Below are positions 51,403 through 60,998 of a stretch of DNA of 64,000 bases, piece after piece (the first letter of the stretch is position 1; each line of letters opens with the position of its first letter). This DNA is from an uncultured Lachnospiraceae bacterium. Lineage in GTDB: Bacteria > Bacillota > Clostridia > Lachnospirales > Lachnospiraceae. A model generated the notes under the pieces. It made no database searches, was not told the origin of the DNA, and saw only the letters and a list, made by a program, of their open reading frames with translations. The DNA is taken from contig CAJTSH010000010.1 in NCBI GenBank assembly GCA_910578885.1, positions 36,337-100,336 of the forward strand, written 5' to 3'. The translations under genes were made by a program, and so were the position numbers.

Positions 51403-53013
51403 TTATGCTCTTGCTGCTTTTTGATACTCCGGATCATTTAAATTTTCCATCATTTTCTGCGCCATCTCTTCCGCATTATACAGCGGTCCGCCCGGATATT
51501 CACAAAAAATCCGCTCGCCTTTGTACTCCGGATGAATTCTGCGGTACTGTTCTGTAGGGGAACCAATCTTCTGCTTTAACTTCTTCGCATTTTCCTCTAT
51601 CAATTCTTCCCATTTTTTCTGAAATTCTTCCCGTGTGTACATCTCATTTCCAAAGGAGTTCATGTACGGCGCATATTTTATTTTTTCCTTATCTATGTAC
51701 ATTGAATCGCCTTCCGTAATGGTATAATTCGGGATTCCATGATCGGTACTATTGAAGAAATTCACAAAATCTTCTTCATCGATCTTTCCGGCAAGAAAAT
51801 CCCGCCAAAAATTCTCATGCGCAGCAAATCTCAAATTTTCATCGGAGGGGAACTGCCGCAAAAACTCCATGACCTTGTTGTACTGAGACGGGTCTTCAAA
51901 TTCTAAAGACCACAGATACCCTTCTGTCTGCCCTGCCTGTCTGCAATAGATTCCTTCTTCGGTATACCAAGTTATATACTTAACATCTTCTTTCTGAGAA
52001 TCAGAAGACGGATAGGTACAGGTCGTGGATTCCGACACCAGCGCCTCTACTCCCTCTTCCCCCTGCTGCATTTTATCCGCCAATTCCGCTTTTTCCAAGC
52101 GTTCCCTTTCTTCTTCCATCAGCTTCCGTATTGCATCCTGCAGGGAATCAAATTTTGCAAGAAATTCATCCCATTCCTTCTCCGTAAAGGACTGCGCCCC
52201 GATCTGGAAACTCGGTTCCGTATCTCCGGTCTGAAGCTTTGTGAAAATCTCGTCAATTTTTTCCTGAATCACTTGCCGCATTTCCTGCACGTTCATTTCC
52301 CACAATTCTTTTTGCGGGACTTCCTCCGTACCGGATGGATCTGGTTTCGGCGCTTTCCTTGTGCCCCCCGACGGTATAGACGCATTGCGGGCAGCTTGAC
52401 TTGCCGGAACAGTCTGAACTTTCGTATTCTTACAATTTTCAAACATCGTAAGCAGGTTCTTCCCGTCCTGATACTGGTCGTACATTCCGGCATCCAGATA
52501 GTCTCCCATCATCTGGCCTATGATTCCCTTCCAATCATATTTTTTGTAGAGAAAATCATTGTATCCGCCCAAATTCTCACAGTACCCGTTCAGCTCCGCA
52601 TTTTCGGCATACAGCTTTAACTTATGATAAGAACCGAAAGTCCCTCCTTTTCCAAGACCCTTGTCATCTGCATAGCTGCACAATGCAAACATTTCCAACT
52701 GGGAGGCATTTTCGGGATTTACCTCCTTAATATTCACGTTGTATGAAACCGTCTTTCCTCCATAATTGGACGTCACTTGTATGATGGGATTTTCTTCCGT
52801 GGAATCCGCAGCATACCTCGCCGTCAGACCATAGGAAAGATTACTGTTCTCATACGGTATCGTAGTCAGACCAATCACCTTCCCTGAACTCTTCTTTTCC
52901 GTTTTTTCGGATGTCTCCGTTATCCCGGCAAAAAACTCTTTGTCTGCCGTCTGTGTCCGCCGGTATGCGTCACTTTGCCAACTATACGCCGCTCCGACAC
53001 CTCCGACTGCCAT
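51403..53013 (-). CDS. Large protein of unknown function
   Basis: The 536-residue protein starts at MAVGGVGAAYSWQSDAYRRTQ, the ATG 6 nt past AAAGGAGG; an in-frame ATG two codons earlier is too close to the site. There is no clear signal peptide. A beta-rich N-terminal part (about 45-110) is followed by a linker with SGGTRKAPKPDPSG. A long charged helical part (about 225-310: QEMRQVIQEKIDEIFTKL, LMEEERERLEKAELADKM) and an acidic, Tyr/Phe-rich C-terminal half follow. I do not recognise a family. It is a single-gene unit with a long structured leader and a strong terminator. Confidence 0.7.
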   Translation of the reverse strand: MAVGGVGAAYSWQSDAYRRTQTADKEFFAGITETSEKTEKKSSGKVIGLTTIPYENSNLSYGLTARYAADSTEENPIIQVTSNYGGKTVSYNVNIKEVNPENASQLEMFALCSYADDKGLGKGGTFGSYHKLKLYAENAELNGYCENLGGYNDFLYKKYDWKGIIGQMMGDYLDAGMYDQYQDGKNLLTMFENCKNTKVQTVPASQAARNASIPSGGTRKAPKPDPSGTEEVPQKELWEMNVQEMRQVIQEKIDEIFTKLQTGDTEPSFQIGAQSFTEKEWDEFLAKFDSLQDAIRKLMEEERERLEKAELADKMQQGEEGVEALVSESTTCTYPSSDSQKEDVKYITWYTEEGIYCRQAGQTEGYLWSLEFEDPSQYNKVMEFLRQFPSDENLRFAAHENFWRDFLAGKIDEEDFVNFFNSTDHGIPNYTITEGDSMYIDKEKIKYAPYMNSFGNEMYTREEFQKKWEELIEENAKKLKQKIGSPTEQYRRIHPEYKGERIFCEYPGGPLYNAEEMAQKMMENLNDPEYQKAARA

Positions 53014-53374
53014 AAGCATTCCTCCTTTCCGCAGTTCTTCTGTCAGTCAGAACTGCCCCGCTTTCCTGAAAGGTCCAAGCGGTTCTCGTTATTTTCGTAT
53101 GAAAACAAAGTCTTTCCCATGGTAAATCAAGCAGATAAAATATTCCCTTTACTCGCCGCGCGGGGCGCATGCAGCTCTGCTGCTAATCTCCTTGTGCGCC
53201 CCTGTGCATAAAAAGGGACAGCACACCCATTCAATGACTGCTGTCCCTAGCACGCTTCGTATCCATACGTAGGATATATCGGCATGTTCTGCCTATTTTT
53301 TAGTATATTCTATTACATTTTACATACTTTCTATTACAGCTTTTGCGCCACCGCAGCGGAAATATCTATAGTCT
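53014..53374. other. Structured intergenic region with terminator and leader hairpins
   Basis: No gene is seen in these 361 bp. Besides the terminator at 53214-53248, three further hairpins lie on the minus strand upstream of the next gene: 53162-53202 (ggggcgca/tgcgcccc with inner gcag/ctgc), about 53056-53086 (ccgctt/aagcgg), and 53031-53056 (gcagttct/agaactgc), the last directly before AAAGGAGG. Confidence 0.7.
53214..53248 (-). terminator. Terminator after the NlpC/P60 gene
   Basis: A 10-bp perfect stem agggacagca/tgctgtccct is followed by TTTTT on the minus strand. It lies about 125 nt past the stop of the NlpC/P60 gene. Confidence 0.85.
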
Positions 53375-54985
53375 CTATACAATTCTGCGAACAGAAAGTA
53401 TCGACCGGTAATTCGCATTGGATACCTTAATCCCGGAAGACGGAGTGCTTGCATGTACAATCTGTCCGTTTCCGATATAAATTCCAATGTGACCGGAATA
53501 GCTGACCAAATCTCCTGCCTTTGCATTTCCAAGACCACCTACATCCCAACCGCATTGTCCCTGTTCTCCTGAAGTACGGGGCAGTGAAATTCCAAAATTC
53601 TGGAATACGCTCATAACAAAACCGGAACAGTCTGCACCGTTTGTCAGGCTGGTACCGCCATAGACATAAGGGTTGCCAACGAACTGCAATGCAAAGTTTG
53701 CAATCTGGCTTCCCAGACCACTGCCAGACGCCAGGCTGCTTCCGCCTGATGAAGAGGACGGCGCACTGCTTGATGAACTCTGGGAACTTCCCTGACTGCT
53801 ATTTGATGAAGCTGCCGCCTGCTGTCTCGCCCATTCCTGCGCTGCCGCTTCTTCGGCAATACGCCTCTCCTCGGCTTCCTTCCATAAACGCGCCTCTTCT
53901 TCTTCCTTTGACTCAGCCACGGTATTCTCCGTATATACTTCTGCGTAATCGGTAGAAACATAGCCTTCGCCGCCTTCGAACAATATCTTCGCCCAGCCCT
54001 CTACTTCTTCACTGACTTCATAAATCCCTCCGTCCGGTACGAGCCCTACGATTTCCGATTCCGTGGTCGGCTCCATACGAACCCTTAAAGTAGTGGTATT
54101 TACTTCGGCAAGACGCTGTCCGACTTCATCTGCAAGTTCTTTTCCTTCCTCTCCGCGGAGGACATATTCTGCTTTTACATAGCCGTCTACGCTTCCGGAT
54201 TCAATCCGATACCAGCCGTCTTCTACCTCTTCCGTCAATTCACCTACGGAGTGATTATACAATTTACCAATAACTTCCCCTTCCAGATTTGCCTCGCTGC
54301 GGATATTGAGATAATTATCTACCGTTGCGATTACAAGCTCTGGTTCCTCTGCTTCTTCCGGCTCTTCTGTTATTTCGATTTCTTCTTCCGATACTTCTGT
54401 TTCTTTCGGAACATTCTCTCCTTCTAAAACATCCGCTTCAGTTGTCTCTTGTCCTCCATCTGAGACGTCTTTTTCCTTTTTCCCCGTTTCTTCCACGGAT
54501 ACTGCCGCTTTCTCTTCTGTCTCCGTTTCTTCTATAGATACCGCCGCTTTCTCTTCTGTCTTTGTTTCTTCTATGGATACCGCCGCTTTTTCTTTTGTCT
54601 CATTTTTTGAGACTCCGGCGCTTTCCGGCTGCGTTTCCGTTTCAATGGAAACTTCCTGTTCTGCCGTCTGTTCTATTGCATCCGTTTCATTCTCCGGCAT
54701 TTCTTGTTCCTCTAAGGACTGTGTTGTCTTTGCCAGATGAAGCTCTTCTATTTCCGCCGCCGCGTCTGACAAGCCGCTATCCGCCGCCATCTCCGCTTCT
54801 ATCAGCTTTACTCCCGCAAACAATCCGGAAGAAAGGTTCTCCTCTTCTTCTACCGTCCCGGTTTCTGCCGCCGCTTCCCTTGCGTCCTGTATATGTAAAC
54901 CGTGATTCCCGTTTACAACCATACCGCCCACAGCAAACACGCCTGTTGCTCCAATCAGAATCTTCTTCACATGTTTTAACTTCAT
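53375..54985 (-). CDS. Secreted SH3b-NlpC/P60 peptidoglycan endopeptidase
   Basis: The 536-residue protein starts after AAGGAGA. An N-terminal hydrophobic signal (MKLKHVKKILIGATGVFAVGG) is followed by a Glu/Thr-rich linker (about 90-215) with three near-identical 14-residue units (EKAAVSIEETKTE type). Two SH3-like domains follow (about 220-275 and 290-350), then a Ser-rich linker. The NlpC/P60 domain (about 425-536) has catalytic Cys in GADCSGFVMSVF, His in YSGHIGIYIG, and a HAS third site. It probably cleaves wall peptides such as gamma-D-Glu-diamino-acid bonds during growth or separation. Confidence 0.94.
   Translation of the reverse strand: MKLKHVKKILIGATGVFAVGGMVVNGNHGLHIQDAREAAAETGTVEEEENLSSGLFAGVKLIEAEMAADSGLSDAAAEIEELHLAKTTQSLEEQEMPENETDAIEQTAEQEVSIETETQPESAGVSKNETKEKAAVSIEETKTEEKAAVSIEETETEEKAAVSVEETGKKEKDVSDGGQETTEADVLEGENVPKETEVSEEEIEITEEPEEAEEPELVIATVDNYLNIRSEANLEGEVIGKLYNHSVGELTEEVEDGWYRIESGSVDGYVKAEYVLRGEEGKELADEVGQRLAEVNTTTLRVRMEPTTESEIVGLVPDGGIYEVSEEVEGWAKILFEGGEGYVSTDYAEVYTENTVAESKEEEEARLWKEAEERRIAEEAAAQEWARQQAAASSNSSQGSSQSSSSSAPSSSSGGSSLASGSGLGSQIANFALQFVGNPYVYGGTSLTNGADCSGFVMSVFQNFGISLPRTSGEQGQCGWDVGGLGNAKAGDLVSYSGHIGIYIGNGQIVHASTPSSGIKVSNANYRSILSVRRIV
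54470..54600 (-). repeat. Tandem 42-bp coding repeat in the NlpC/P60 linker
   Basis: Three near-identical units of 14 residues (KAAVSIEETKTEE type) lie head to tail in the Glu-rich linker. Confidence 0.85.
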
Positions 54986-55079
54986 AAATGGTCTCCTTGT
55001 TGTTTAATTTGTTACGACTTTGTTACATGTTATTACGAAGTTATGTGGATTCTATGAGGATTTTATAAAATTTATCTAT

Positions 55080-57830
55080 TTAATACGTAATTGTTAGTGT
55101 TGCAAAGGATGGTTCGGATGCCACTTTCGTCCCTCTGTTGTTCGTTTGAACAGCAGTAATTTTATAATAATACGTTGCTCCGCCTTCCAGATTATTATGT
55201 GTATACTGCAATGTATCTGCTTTTACTTCTGCTAACTTCCGATAAACTCCTCCCGAAGTTTTAGAATAATATATTACATAGCTTTCTGCCTTCTTCACCT
55301 TCTTCCAACGCAGCAAAGCCGCACCTGATTCCCGATTTCCAACCGTCAAGCCTGTTACTTTCTGCGGCTGCCGGCAATATGTTACGGATTCGCTGTTATT
55401 ACTGTACCATCCCCTCGTACGGTTCACCGCCTGAACATAATACGTATGGGCAACTCCCAAATCCAGTCCAAGGTCTGTGAAAGTAGTCTTTGTAGTCTCA
55501 CCTACTAAAACAGTACCGCGGTCATTGAAACGGTACACTTGATATCTCTCCGCTGCTTTTACCTTCTGCCAGCTTAGCTTCACACCAGTCTGGTACTTTT
55601 TTATGCTGACCGCCGGCGTTCCCAACTTTGGCACGATTTCAACCGGATCTCCAGCTAAGTACGCACCTCCTGTATAAGCGCTTATCCGATACAGAACTTT
55701 TGATGCTGTGGAAGTCACAGGATTGGAGACCGTATAAGCTGTTGTTGTATTATCACTGATATCGGCTAGCCAGACATAAGTTTTTGTTGCTTCATCATAC
55801 CGCTCCACGCAGTAACCGTCTGCAAAGCATACCATGTCCCAAGTCAGTCTGTCTCTCTGTTCCAGAACCTTCCCACCGCTTTTGTAACTGTATGTAGTCT
55901 TTGCTACCTTTATATTCTGTGGCTTTGTAAAGCCCATCCGAACTTCCGTCTCCGCTGTTGAAAAAGAGGTAGTCCCGTTTTTGCCCTCTCTGAATGCCTT
56001 GATCAAGAACACATATTGAGATTTGCTTTTTACGCTTTTCTTCACACTCAAATCAGTAGTCACCGTAAGCAGCTTATAAGCGTCGCCTTTGGCTTTCGTA
56101 CGGTAATAGACCTCGTATCCATCTGCATTTGCCGCCTGTGACCAGGATACTCTCACCGTCTCTTCATCCAGCACTTTTACATTTGCCGAAAATGCCCCCA
56201 CTTCATTCCGCACACTGCTCACTTTTGAGTACACGCCATAGGTTTTCTTCTTTGTTCCCGTATCATAATAATAGGAACGTACCTTATAAGAATATTTACT
56301 GCCAAAAGCCACGTCCTTGTCTAGGTAGGTATTTCCTGACGCCTCTGCAAGCTTCTTATATTTTCCGCTTCCTGTTTTCCGATAGATTTCATAGCCGGAA
56401 ACAATATTGCTGTCAGCCTTTAATTGAAGCAGTATGCCTCCCGTCTCCGCCTGCTGCGTGCGAACCTGCGCTTTCGGCGCCTTTAAAGTTATTTTTCTGG
56501 CATCTGATAAATCGGTATTTATTTCCTGCGAAATATAAGTATCACTCTTTATCTTACGGCGCGTTTTATAATAGTAGGTTCCCATTTCGACCGTTTCGTC
56601 CGTATAGACGCAGGTTTCACCGGCTCCGGCAGTTACCGTCCCAATCCAGACATAGTCTTTCTTGCGGTCTTTTTTCGCCCTATAGACGTCATAGACCGCC
56701 CCCTCCTGTGATTCTATCTTCACCTCCACCGCCGGCTTATAAAATCCGGTAGGCTTTCCGCTCTTCTTTATAGGGACGCTCGCCTGCTTTACTGCCGGTC
56801 TTAATGGCGTGAAAAAATCACCATTGGAAATAGTTTCCACTGCACTGTCCCCCGCATCATCATCCCCGTTATATGGAATTACTTCTATCTCATAGGAGGC
56901 TCCCGGCTGCAAAAGGTAATTCAAAACATACTGCTGCCCTCTGCAGAACTCAATCAGTTCTTCTCCGTTCAGCAGAACATCTACATAACTGGTATGGACG
57001 CCTTCCCATTCAATCGTTAACTGATGCTTCGTTTCATCATAAGTGACGTCCAGACTATCTTCGAGAATGCGCGCTTCATAATTGTCTACCGTAAATGCTT
57101 TCTGTATTTCATTTCCCTGCTTATTTTCGCTATTAAATGCAACGACTTTACAGACATGGGAGCTCAATGGCTCCAAGGCTTCTTTTTTCGTATATAATTC
57201 TGTCTTTTCTGCATCTTTTACCTCCCCAATCATCTTATCATCTAAATATATTTCGAGTCTTGCAATATACTCGCCGTTCCAGTCAACTGACAATATTTTT
57301 GTATCCAGATTATAGTCTACGTCGATTTCCATAAGGTTTGCCTCTTGAAACGGGACATACACTTCCTTTTCTTGCGGCGTTCCCGCCTTACCATTTTTGT
57401 CATAAGGCACTACGCTGAATATATATGTCCTTCCTTCTTCTATATCTCCATAGCCATAAATATTTCCCTGCCAGTCATCTTCTTTTAAAAAATTATTCAC
57501 ATAGATTTTGACGTAACTGCTATTTTCTGTATTGTATGTAAGCATTACAGCATCATTTGTCTTGTCATATTCTCCCTCCAATCCCGATATTGTAGCCAAC
57601 GACCCTGTCCCGGAATTTGATGGTTTCTCTGTCTCTGTTTCCGTTTCTGTCTCCGCTTCCGACTCCCCATCATCCTCATCGGAATCCTCTTCCGGCGCCT
57701 CACTTTCTCCCTCAGACTGTTCACTCTGCAAATCCACCTGAACAGCCACCGCATTTACCGTATCTGCTCCCAACATTGCAGTTATCATTAACACTGCCAT
57801 TAACAATGATATGCGTTTTCTTTTCTTCAT
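55080..57830 (-). CDS. Large secreted protein with fibronectin type III-like repeats
   Basis: The 916-residue protein starts at MKKRKRISLLMAVLMI after TTGGAGG. A signal peptide is cleaved near ADTVNA, followed by an acidic Ser/Glu/Thr linker (about 30-75). The rest is a chain of beta-sandwich domains. At least five C-terminal ones are fibronectin-III-like (for example VRVSWSQAANADGYEVYYRTKAKGDAY; VKLSWQKVKAAERYQVYRF; ALLRWKKVKKAESYVIYYSKTSGGVYRKL). There is no enzyme domain and no LPXTG anchor. It may be a surface or biofilm matrix protein. It is the next gene after the kinase-DegV cassette, separated by 411 bp. Confidence 0.85.
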   Translation of the reverse strand: MKKRKRISLLMAVLMITAMLGADTVNAVAVQVDLQSEQSEGESEAPEEDSDEDDGESEAETETETETEKPSNSGTGSLATISGLEGEYDKTNDAVMLTYNTENSSYVKIYVNNFLKEDDWQGNIYGYGDIEEGRTYIFSVVPYDKNGKAGTPQEKEVYVPFQEANLMEIDVDYNLDTKILSVDWNGEYIARLEIYLDDKMIGEVKDAEKTELYTKKEALEPLSSHVCKVVAFNSENKQGNEIQKAFTVDNYEARILEDSLDVTYDETKHQLTIEWEGVHTSYVDVLLNGEELIEFCRGQQYVLNYLLQPGASYEIEVIPYNGDDDAGDSAVETISNGDFFTPLRPAVKQASVPIKKSGKPTGFYKPAVEVKIESQEGAVYDVYRAKKDRKKDYVWIGTVTAGAGETCVYTDETVEMGTYYYKTRRKIKSDTYISQEINTDLSDARKITLKAPKAQVRTQQAETGGILLQLKADSNIVSGYEIYRKTGSGKYKKLAEASGNTYLDKDVAFGSKYSYKVRSYYYDTGTKKKTYGVYSKVSSVRNEVGAFSANVKVLDEETVRVSWSQAANADGYEVYYRTKAKGDAYKLLTVTTDLSVKKSVKSKSQYVFLIKAFREGKNGTTSFSTAETEVRMGFTKPQNIKVAKTTYSYKSGGKVLEQRDRLTWDMVCFADGYCVERYDEATKTYVWLADISDNTTTAYTVSNPVTSTASKVLYRISAYTGGAYLAGDPVEIVPKLGTPAVSIKKYQTGVKLSWQKVKAAERYQVYRFNDRGTVLVGETTKTTFTDLGLDLGVAHTYYVQAVNRTRGWYSNNSESVTYCRQPQKVTGLTVGNRESGAALLRWKKVKKAESYVIYYSKTSGGVYRKLAEVKADTLQYTHNNLEGGATYYYKITAVQTNNRGTKVASEPSFATLTITY

Positions 57831-58241
57831 AAGCCAACCTCCAAGCTTTGTTTCCTTCCTAATTCCGTCATAAGTTTTCGTCATTATAGCATACTCTCTT
57901 TCATCATTCTATATCGCAAAAACAAATTCTTAATAAATTTCAACCGAACTTGACGTAAAAAGCCTATTATACGTCAGAATTGGTAATTGACATTTTCATT
58001 TTGGAATGCTATTTTGTACAGTGTTCTTGGATTGAATTTAAGCGGTAATGAAGAAACCGTTACAGCAATATTTCATATGCAATCCGCAGGCGCCAACATT
58101 TGGAATGGCAGCATATACGGAATTGAAGCAAGCGCAGCCACAACTATTGTTTTGGCTTTTGCGGCCGCATTAATTTGGGGCGCCTTCCATACAGAGGGCG
58201 CCCCAAAGGGAACTGTTTTATTCATTTTTACCAGAAACTAT
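57831..58241. other. Intergenic region with an 8-bp GC hairpin
   Basis: No convincing gene is seen in these 411 bp. A perfect hairpin ggggcgcc/ggcgcccc with a 12-nt loop is at 58177-58204. Neither side has a T-run. A plus-strand TTG frame (57987-58247, ASAATTIVLAFAAALIWG hydrophobic run) lacks a ribosome site and may be a remnant. Confidence 0.6.
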
Positions 58242-60947
58242 CTATAAATTATCTTGTGTAACGTCTTTTGACGCATCGGAGAAAGAAATCACCGCATCGT
58301 TCTTTTTCATAAACAACAGTCCGAAAGAACCCGGACCACAATTACTGGCAATGGCAGAAGAAGCTTTCTGCAGATAAACCCGCTCAAAAGGACAATATTG
58401 ACGCACAAGTTCCTGAATGTATTGGAGTTTTTCTTTATCCATTCCGGCGTATGTAATAAACAAAATCCGCCGGTCAATATTTCTTGCATCCATAAATATC
58501 CTTCGAACGTAACGTTTCGCAACATGCGCAAAGCCGCCCATCTCCATACGGCTAACAACCATCCTGCTCTTTCGCAGTACAAGGATAGGGTGCAGCAGAA
58601 GCGCATCACAAAGAATCTGTATTCTTTTTGGTATCCTCCCTGTATGACACATCATATGCGTGCTGTCAATAATGAAAGCAGAGGAAATATAACGTCTTAA
58701 TTTCTTTATCGTTTTTACAATTTCCGCCTTTGTAGCATGATTTTCCGCCATAGAAGCTGCATATAAAACTGCCAGGCCCATACTGCTGGACAGATGCCCG
58801 GAATCCAGCACCGTTACATTCTCAAAAGATTTCGCTGCCTCAAGCGCATTATTATATCCCTCGCTGACATGTTTTGCCATCGTAATGTGAATGATATTCT
58901 GAGCCTCAGTCAGCTTCTCTGCAAAAAACTTTTCATAGTCCTCTACGTTCGGCGCCTGAGAGACCCCGTTTTTCCCAATGGATATATATTCCAGCAGCTC
59001 ATCTGCCCCAATTTCCAGTTCATCCAGAAAGCGCCCATCTTCAGTACAGACATAATAAGGGCACACAGAAATACCAAATTCCTTTTTCAAAGATACCGGC
59101 AGGTCGCATACGCTGTCCGTTGTCACGATAAGAGAACGCCTTTGAGCCTTCTCAAAGATCAAAACGTCCTTTCCAATCTCGGCCTGATCGGTTTCCTCAC
59201 TCAGCACTACCAGTTCCTTCGGCAGAATACTCAAAACAGCCGCTTCCAGCAAAGCGCCGCTGACCGGTTTTGCCAGATAGCCGCTAAATCCTTCCTTCCG
59301 ATAAAGAAGCTGATTGTCGCTTCCTGCATTGGCAGTCAATGCAATTACAGGCGTATCCTGACACAATCCTCCCGGCTGCATGCGCAGCATATGAAGACAC
59401 TCTACACCATCCATCTCCGGCATCAAGTGATCCATCAAGATGGCGTCATAATGCTGAATCTGAGTCAATTTCAGGCATTCCGCCCCGCTTGATACAGTGT
59501 CTATCTGAATCTTTGTCTCTGAAAGCAGCTTGCGCACCACCATCAGATTCATATCATTATCATCCACCACAAGTATATGTGCTTCCGAAGCCTCAAAACT
59601 CTGCCTGTATTGTTCACCATCGCGCGTCTTCATACGGGAAGCCAGCGTAAACTCACCCAATTCTTTATCATCAATAATATCCTGATCCAGCATAACAATA
59701 AAAGTGGATCCCTTGGTATAAATACTGTTGACGCTGATCTCGCCTCCCATCAATTCTACAAGCTGATGAACAATGCTAAGCCCAAGTCCGGTTCCTTCAA
59801 TATGACGGTTCTTTTCCTCGTCCACTCTCTTAAACGCATTAAAAATATAAGGTATGTTTTCCTTTTTTACTCCCAGTCCGGTATCCTCAACAGAATACCA
59901 GACGCGCACCCGATTCAGCGTCAGGTGTTCGCACCGGACAGAAAGCGTAACGAATCCCTCGCTTGTGTATTTCACGGCGTTGTTCAACAAATTAATCAAA
60001 ACCTGCTTAATGCGTACCTCGTCGCCGCAAAGCATGCTTGGAATCGAGGAATCTACATGAAGCCGAAATTCCAGTCCTTTTTGCTTTGCCTTAATCCAAA
60101 TCATATTGACGATTTCCGAAAAAAGAGCTCCCGTCTCATAAGACACATTTACAATATCCATTTTTCCTGATTTTATCTTAGACAAGTCTAAAATATCGTT
60201 AATCAGCGTAAGCAGAATTTTGCTGGCGCTCTGAATATTTCTTGCATTTTCAGCAACATCCTCCGATATATCTCCTCTTAGAATGATTTCATTCAGCCCG
60301 ATAATCGTATTTATAGGTGTTCGGATCTCGTGGCTCATACTAGAGAAAAAATGATTTTCCGCCTTATTCAATTCTTCGATTTCTTTTTTCTGCTGTATGG
60401 AAATCTCGTTTTCCTCTTCATAGAGCCTGTTTAAAAACATAAGCAGAACGCTTGTCAATAATCCCACCATAATGACAGAATTTGCAGAATCAAAAAAAGA
60501 ATGTCTCTGCGTATTCTGCGCAACGTACTCCGGAAAATAAAAGGCAATATAATAACAGAGCAATGTCTCAAGCGTACAAAGCACAAAAAATACGGCCTTA
60601 CGCCTTCCCTGCAAAATAATGCTGATGTAAATAAAACAAAGCACGAACCATTCAGGCATTCCGCTATAAAATCCGCCCGCGGAAAAAAAACTCAAAGGAA
60701 AAAGCAAAAGAAGCAGTACTGTAATGCACGTAGCTCCTGTATTAATACATTTTTTTTGAATGCTGATTTTTACAATGAATGCGATACAAATAAGGCTCAA
60801 CACCAAAATCAGCATATTTGCAAGACTCCTGCCCATGGGCAGAACAAACATCAATGCAACCATGCAAATGCCCGTGACTACACGAAACATGCGTTCCCGC
60901 AGACTAATCTTATGGTCAAAGATTAATTCCAGCCATTTTTTGAACAC
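58242..60947 (-). CDS. Hybrid histidine kinase-receiver fused to a C-terminal DegV domain
   Basis: The 901-residue protein starts with GTG 9 nt after GGAGG. Six or so membrane helices (about 25-175) are followed by a short coiled coil. The HisKA domain carries phospho-His206 in FSSMSHEIRTPINTIIG. HATPase_c has N322 (LLNNAVKYT), DTGLGV and GTGLGLSIVHQL. The receiver (about 456-575) has VVDDND, D506 in AILMDHLMPEMDG and AKPV. Residues about 605-890 are a complete DegV domain: IVTTDSVCDLPVSL, VSQAPNVEDY, HITMAKHVSEGYNNA, TVLDSGHLSSSMGLAV, HTGRIPKRI and CGPGSFGLLF. DegV proteins bind fatty acids. The protein has no Hpt domain; the next protein has one. Confidence 0.95.
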   Translation of the reverse strand: MFKKWLELIFDHKISLRERMFRVVTGICMVALMFVLPMGRSLANMLILVLSLICIAFIVKISIQKKCINTGATCITVLLLLLFPLSFFSAGGFYSGMPEWFVLCFIYISIILQGRRKAVFFVLCTLETLLCYYIAFYFPEYVAQNTQRHSFFDSANSVIMVGLLTSVLLMFLNRLYEEENEISIQQKKEIEELNKAENHFFSSMSHEIRTPINTIIGLNEIILRGDISEDVAENARNIQSASKILLTLINDILDLSKIKSGKMDIVNVSYETGALFSEIVNMIWIKAKQKGLEFRLHVDSSIPSMLCGDEVRIKQVLINLLNNAVKYTSEGFVTLSVRCEHLTLNRVRVWYSVEDTGLGVKKENIPYIFNAFKRVDEEKNRHIEGTGLGLSIVHQLVELMGGEISVNSIYTKGSTFIVMLDQDIIDDKELGEFTLASRMKTRDGEQYRQSFEASEAHILVVDDNDMNLMVVRKLLSETKIQIDTVSSGAECLKLTQIQHYDAILMDHLMPEMDGVECLHMLRMQPGGLCQDTPVIALTANAGSDNQLLYRKEGFSGYLAKPVSGALLEAAVLSILPKELVVLSEETDQAEIGKDVLIFEKAQRRSLIVTTDSVCDLPVSLKKEFGISVCPYYVCTEDGRFLDELEIGADELLEYISIGKNGVSQAPNVEDYEKFFAEKLTEAQNIIHITMAKHVSEGYNNALEAAKSFENVTVLDSGHLSSSMGLAVLYAASMAENHATKAEIVKTIKKLRRYISSAFIIDSTHMMCHTGRIPKRIQILCDALLLHPILVLRKSRMVVSRMEMGGFAHVAKRYVRRIFMDARNIDRRILFITYAGMDKEKLQYIQELVRQYCPFERVYLQKASSAIASNCGPGSFGLLFMKKNDAVISFSDASKDVTQDNL

Positions 60948-60998
60948 GCAGCATTTCCTCCTCTCAAAACATGCACTTTCTCAAAAAACAACAAAAAT

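Noticed and set aside
52982..53170. Short minus-strand frame upstream of the 536-residue unknown protein
   Set aside because: It overlaps the real start of that gene in another frame, is Arg-rich and out of keeping with local codon use, and its ribosome site is too far from the ATG.
57987..58247. Plus-strand frame with a hydrophobic stretch (ASAATTIVLAFAAALIWG)
   Set aside because: It begins with TTG, has no ribosome site, spans an intergenic hairpin and overlaps the end of the kinase-DegV gene. It could be a remnant of a membrane protein gene, but the evidence is too weak to call it.
58242..59145. Two separate genes (kinase and degV) joined by an assembly error
   Set aside because: The frame is continuous for 901 codons with a natural linker between receiver and DegV, and no ribosome site or start codon is seen at the join.
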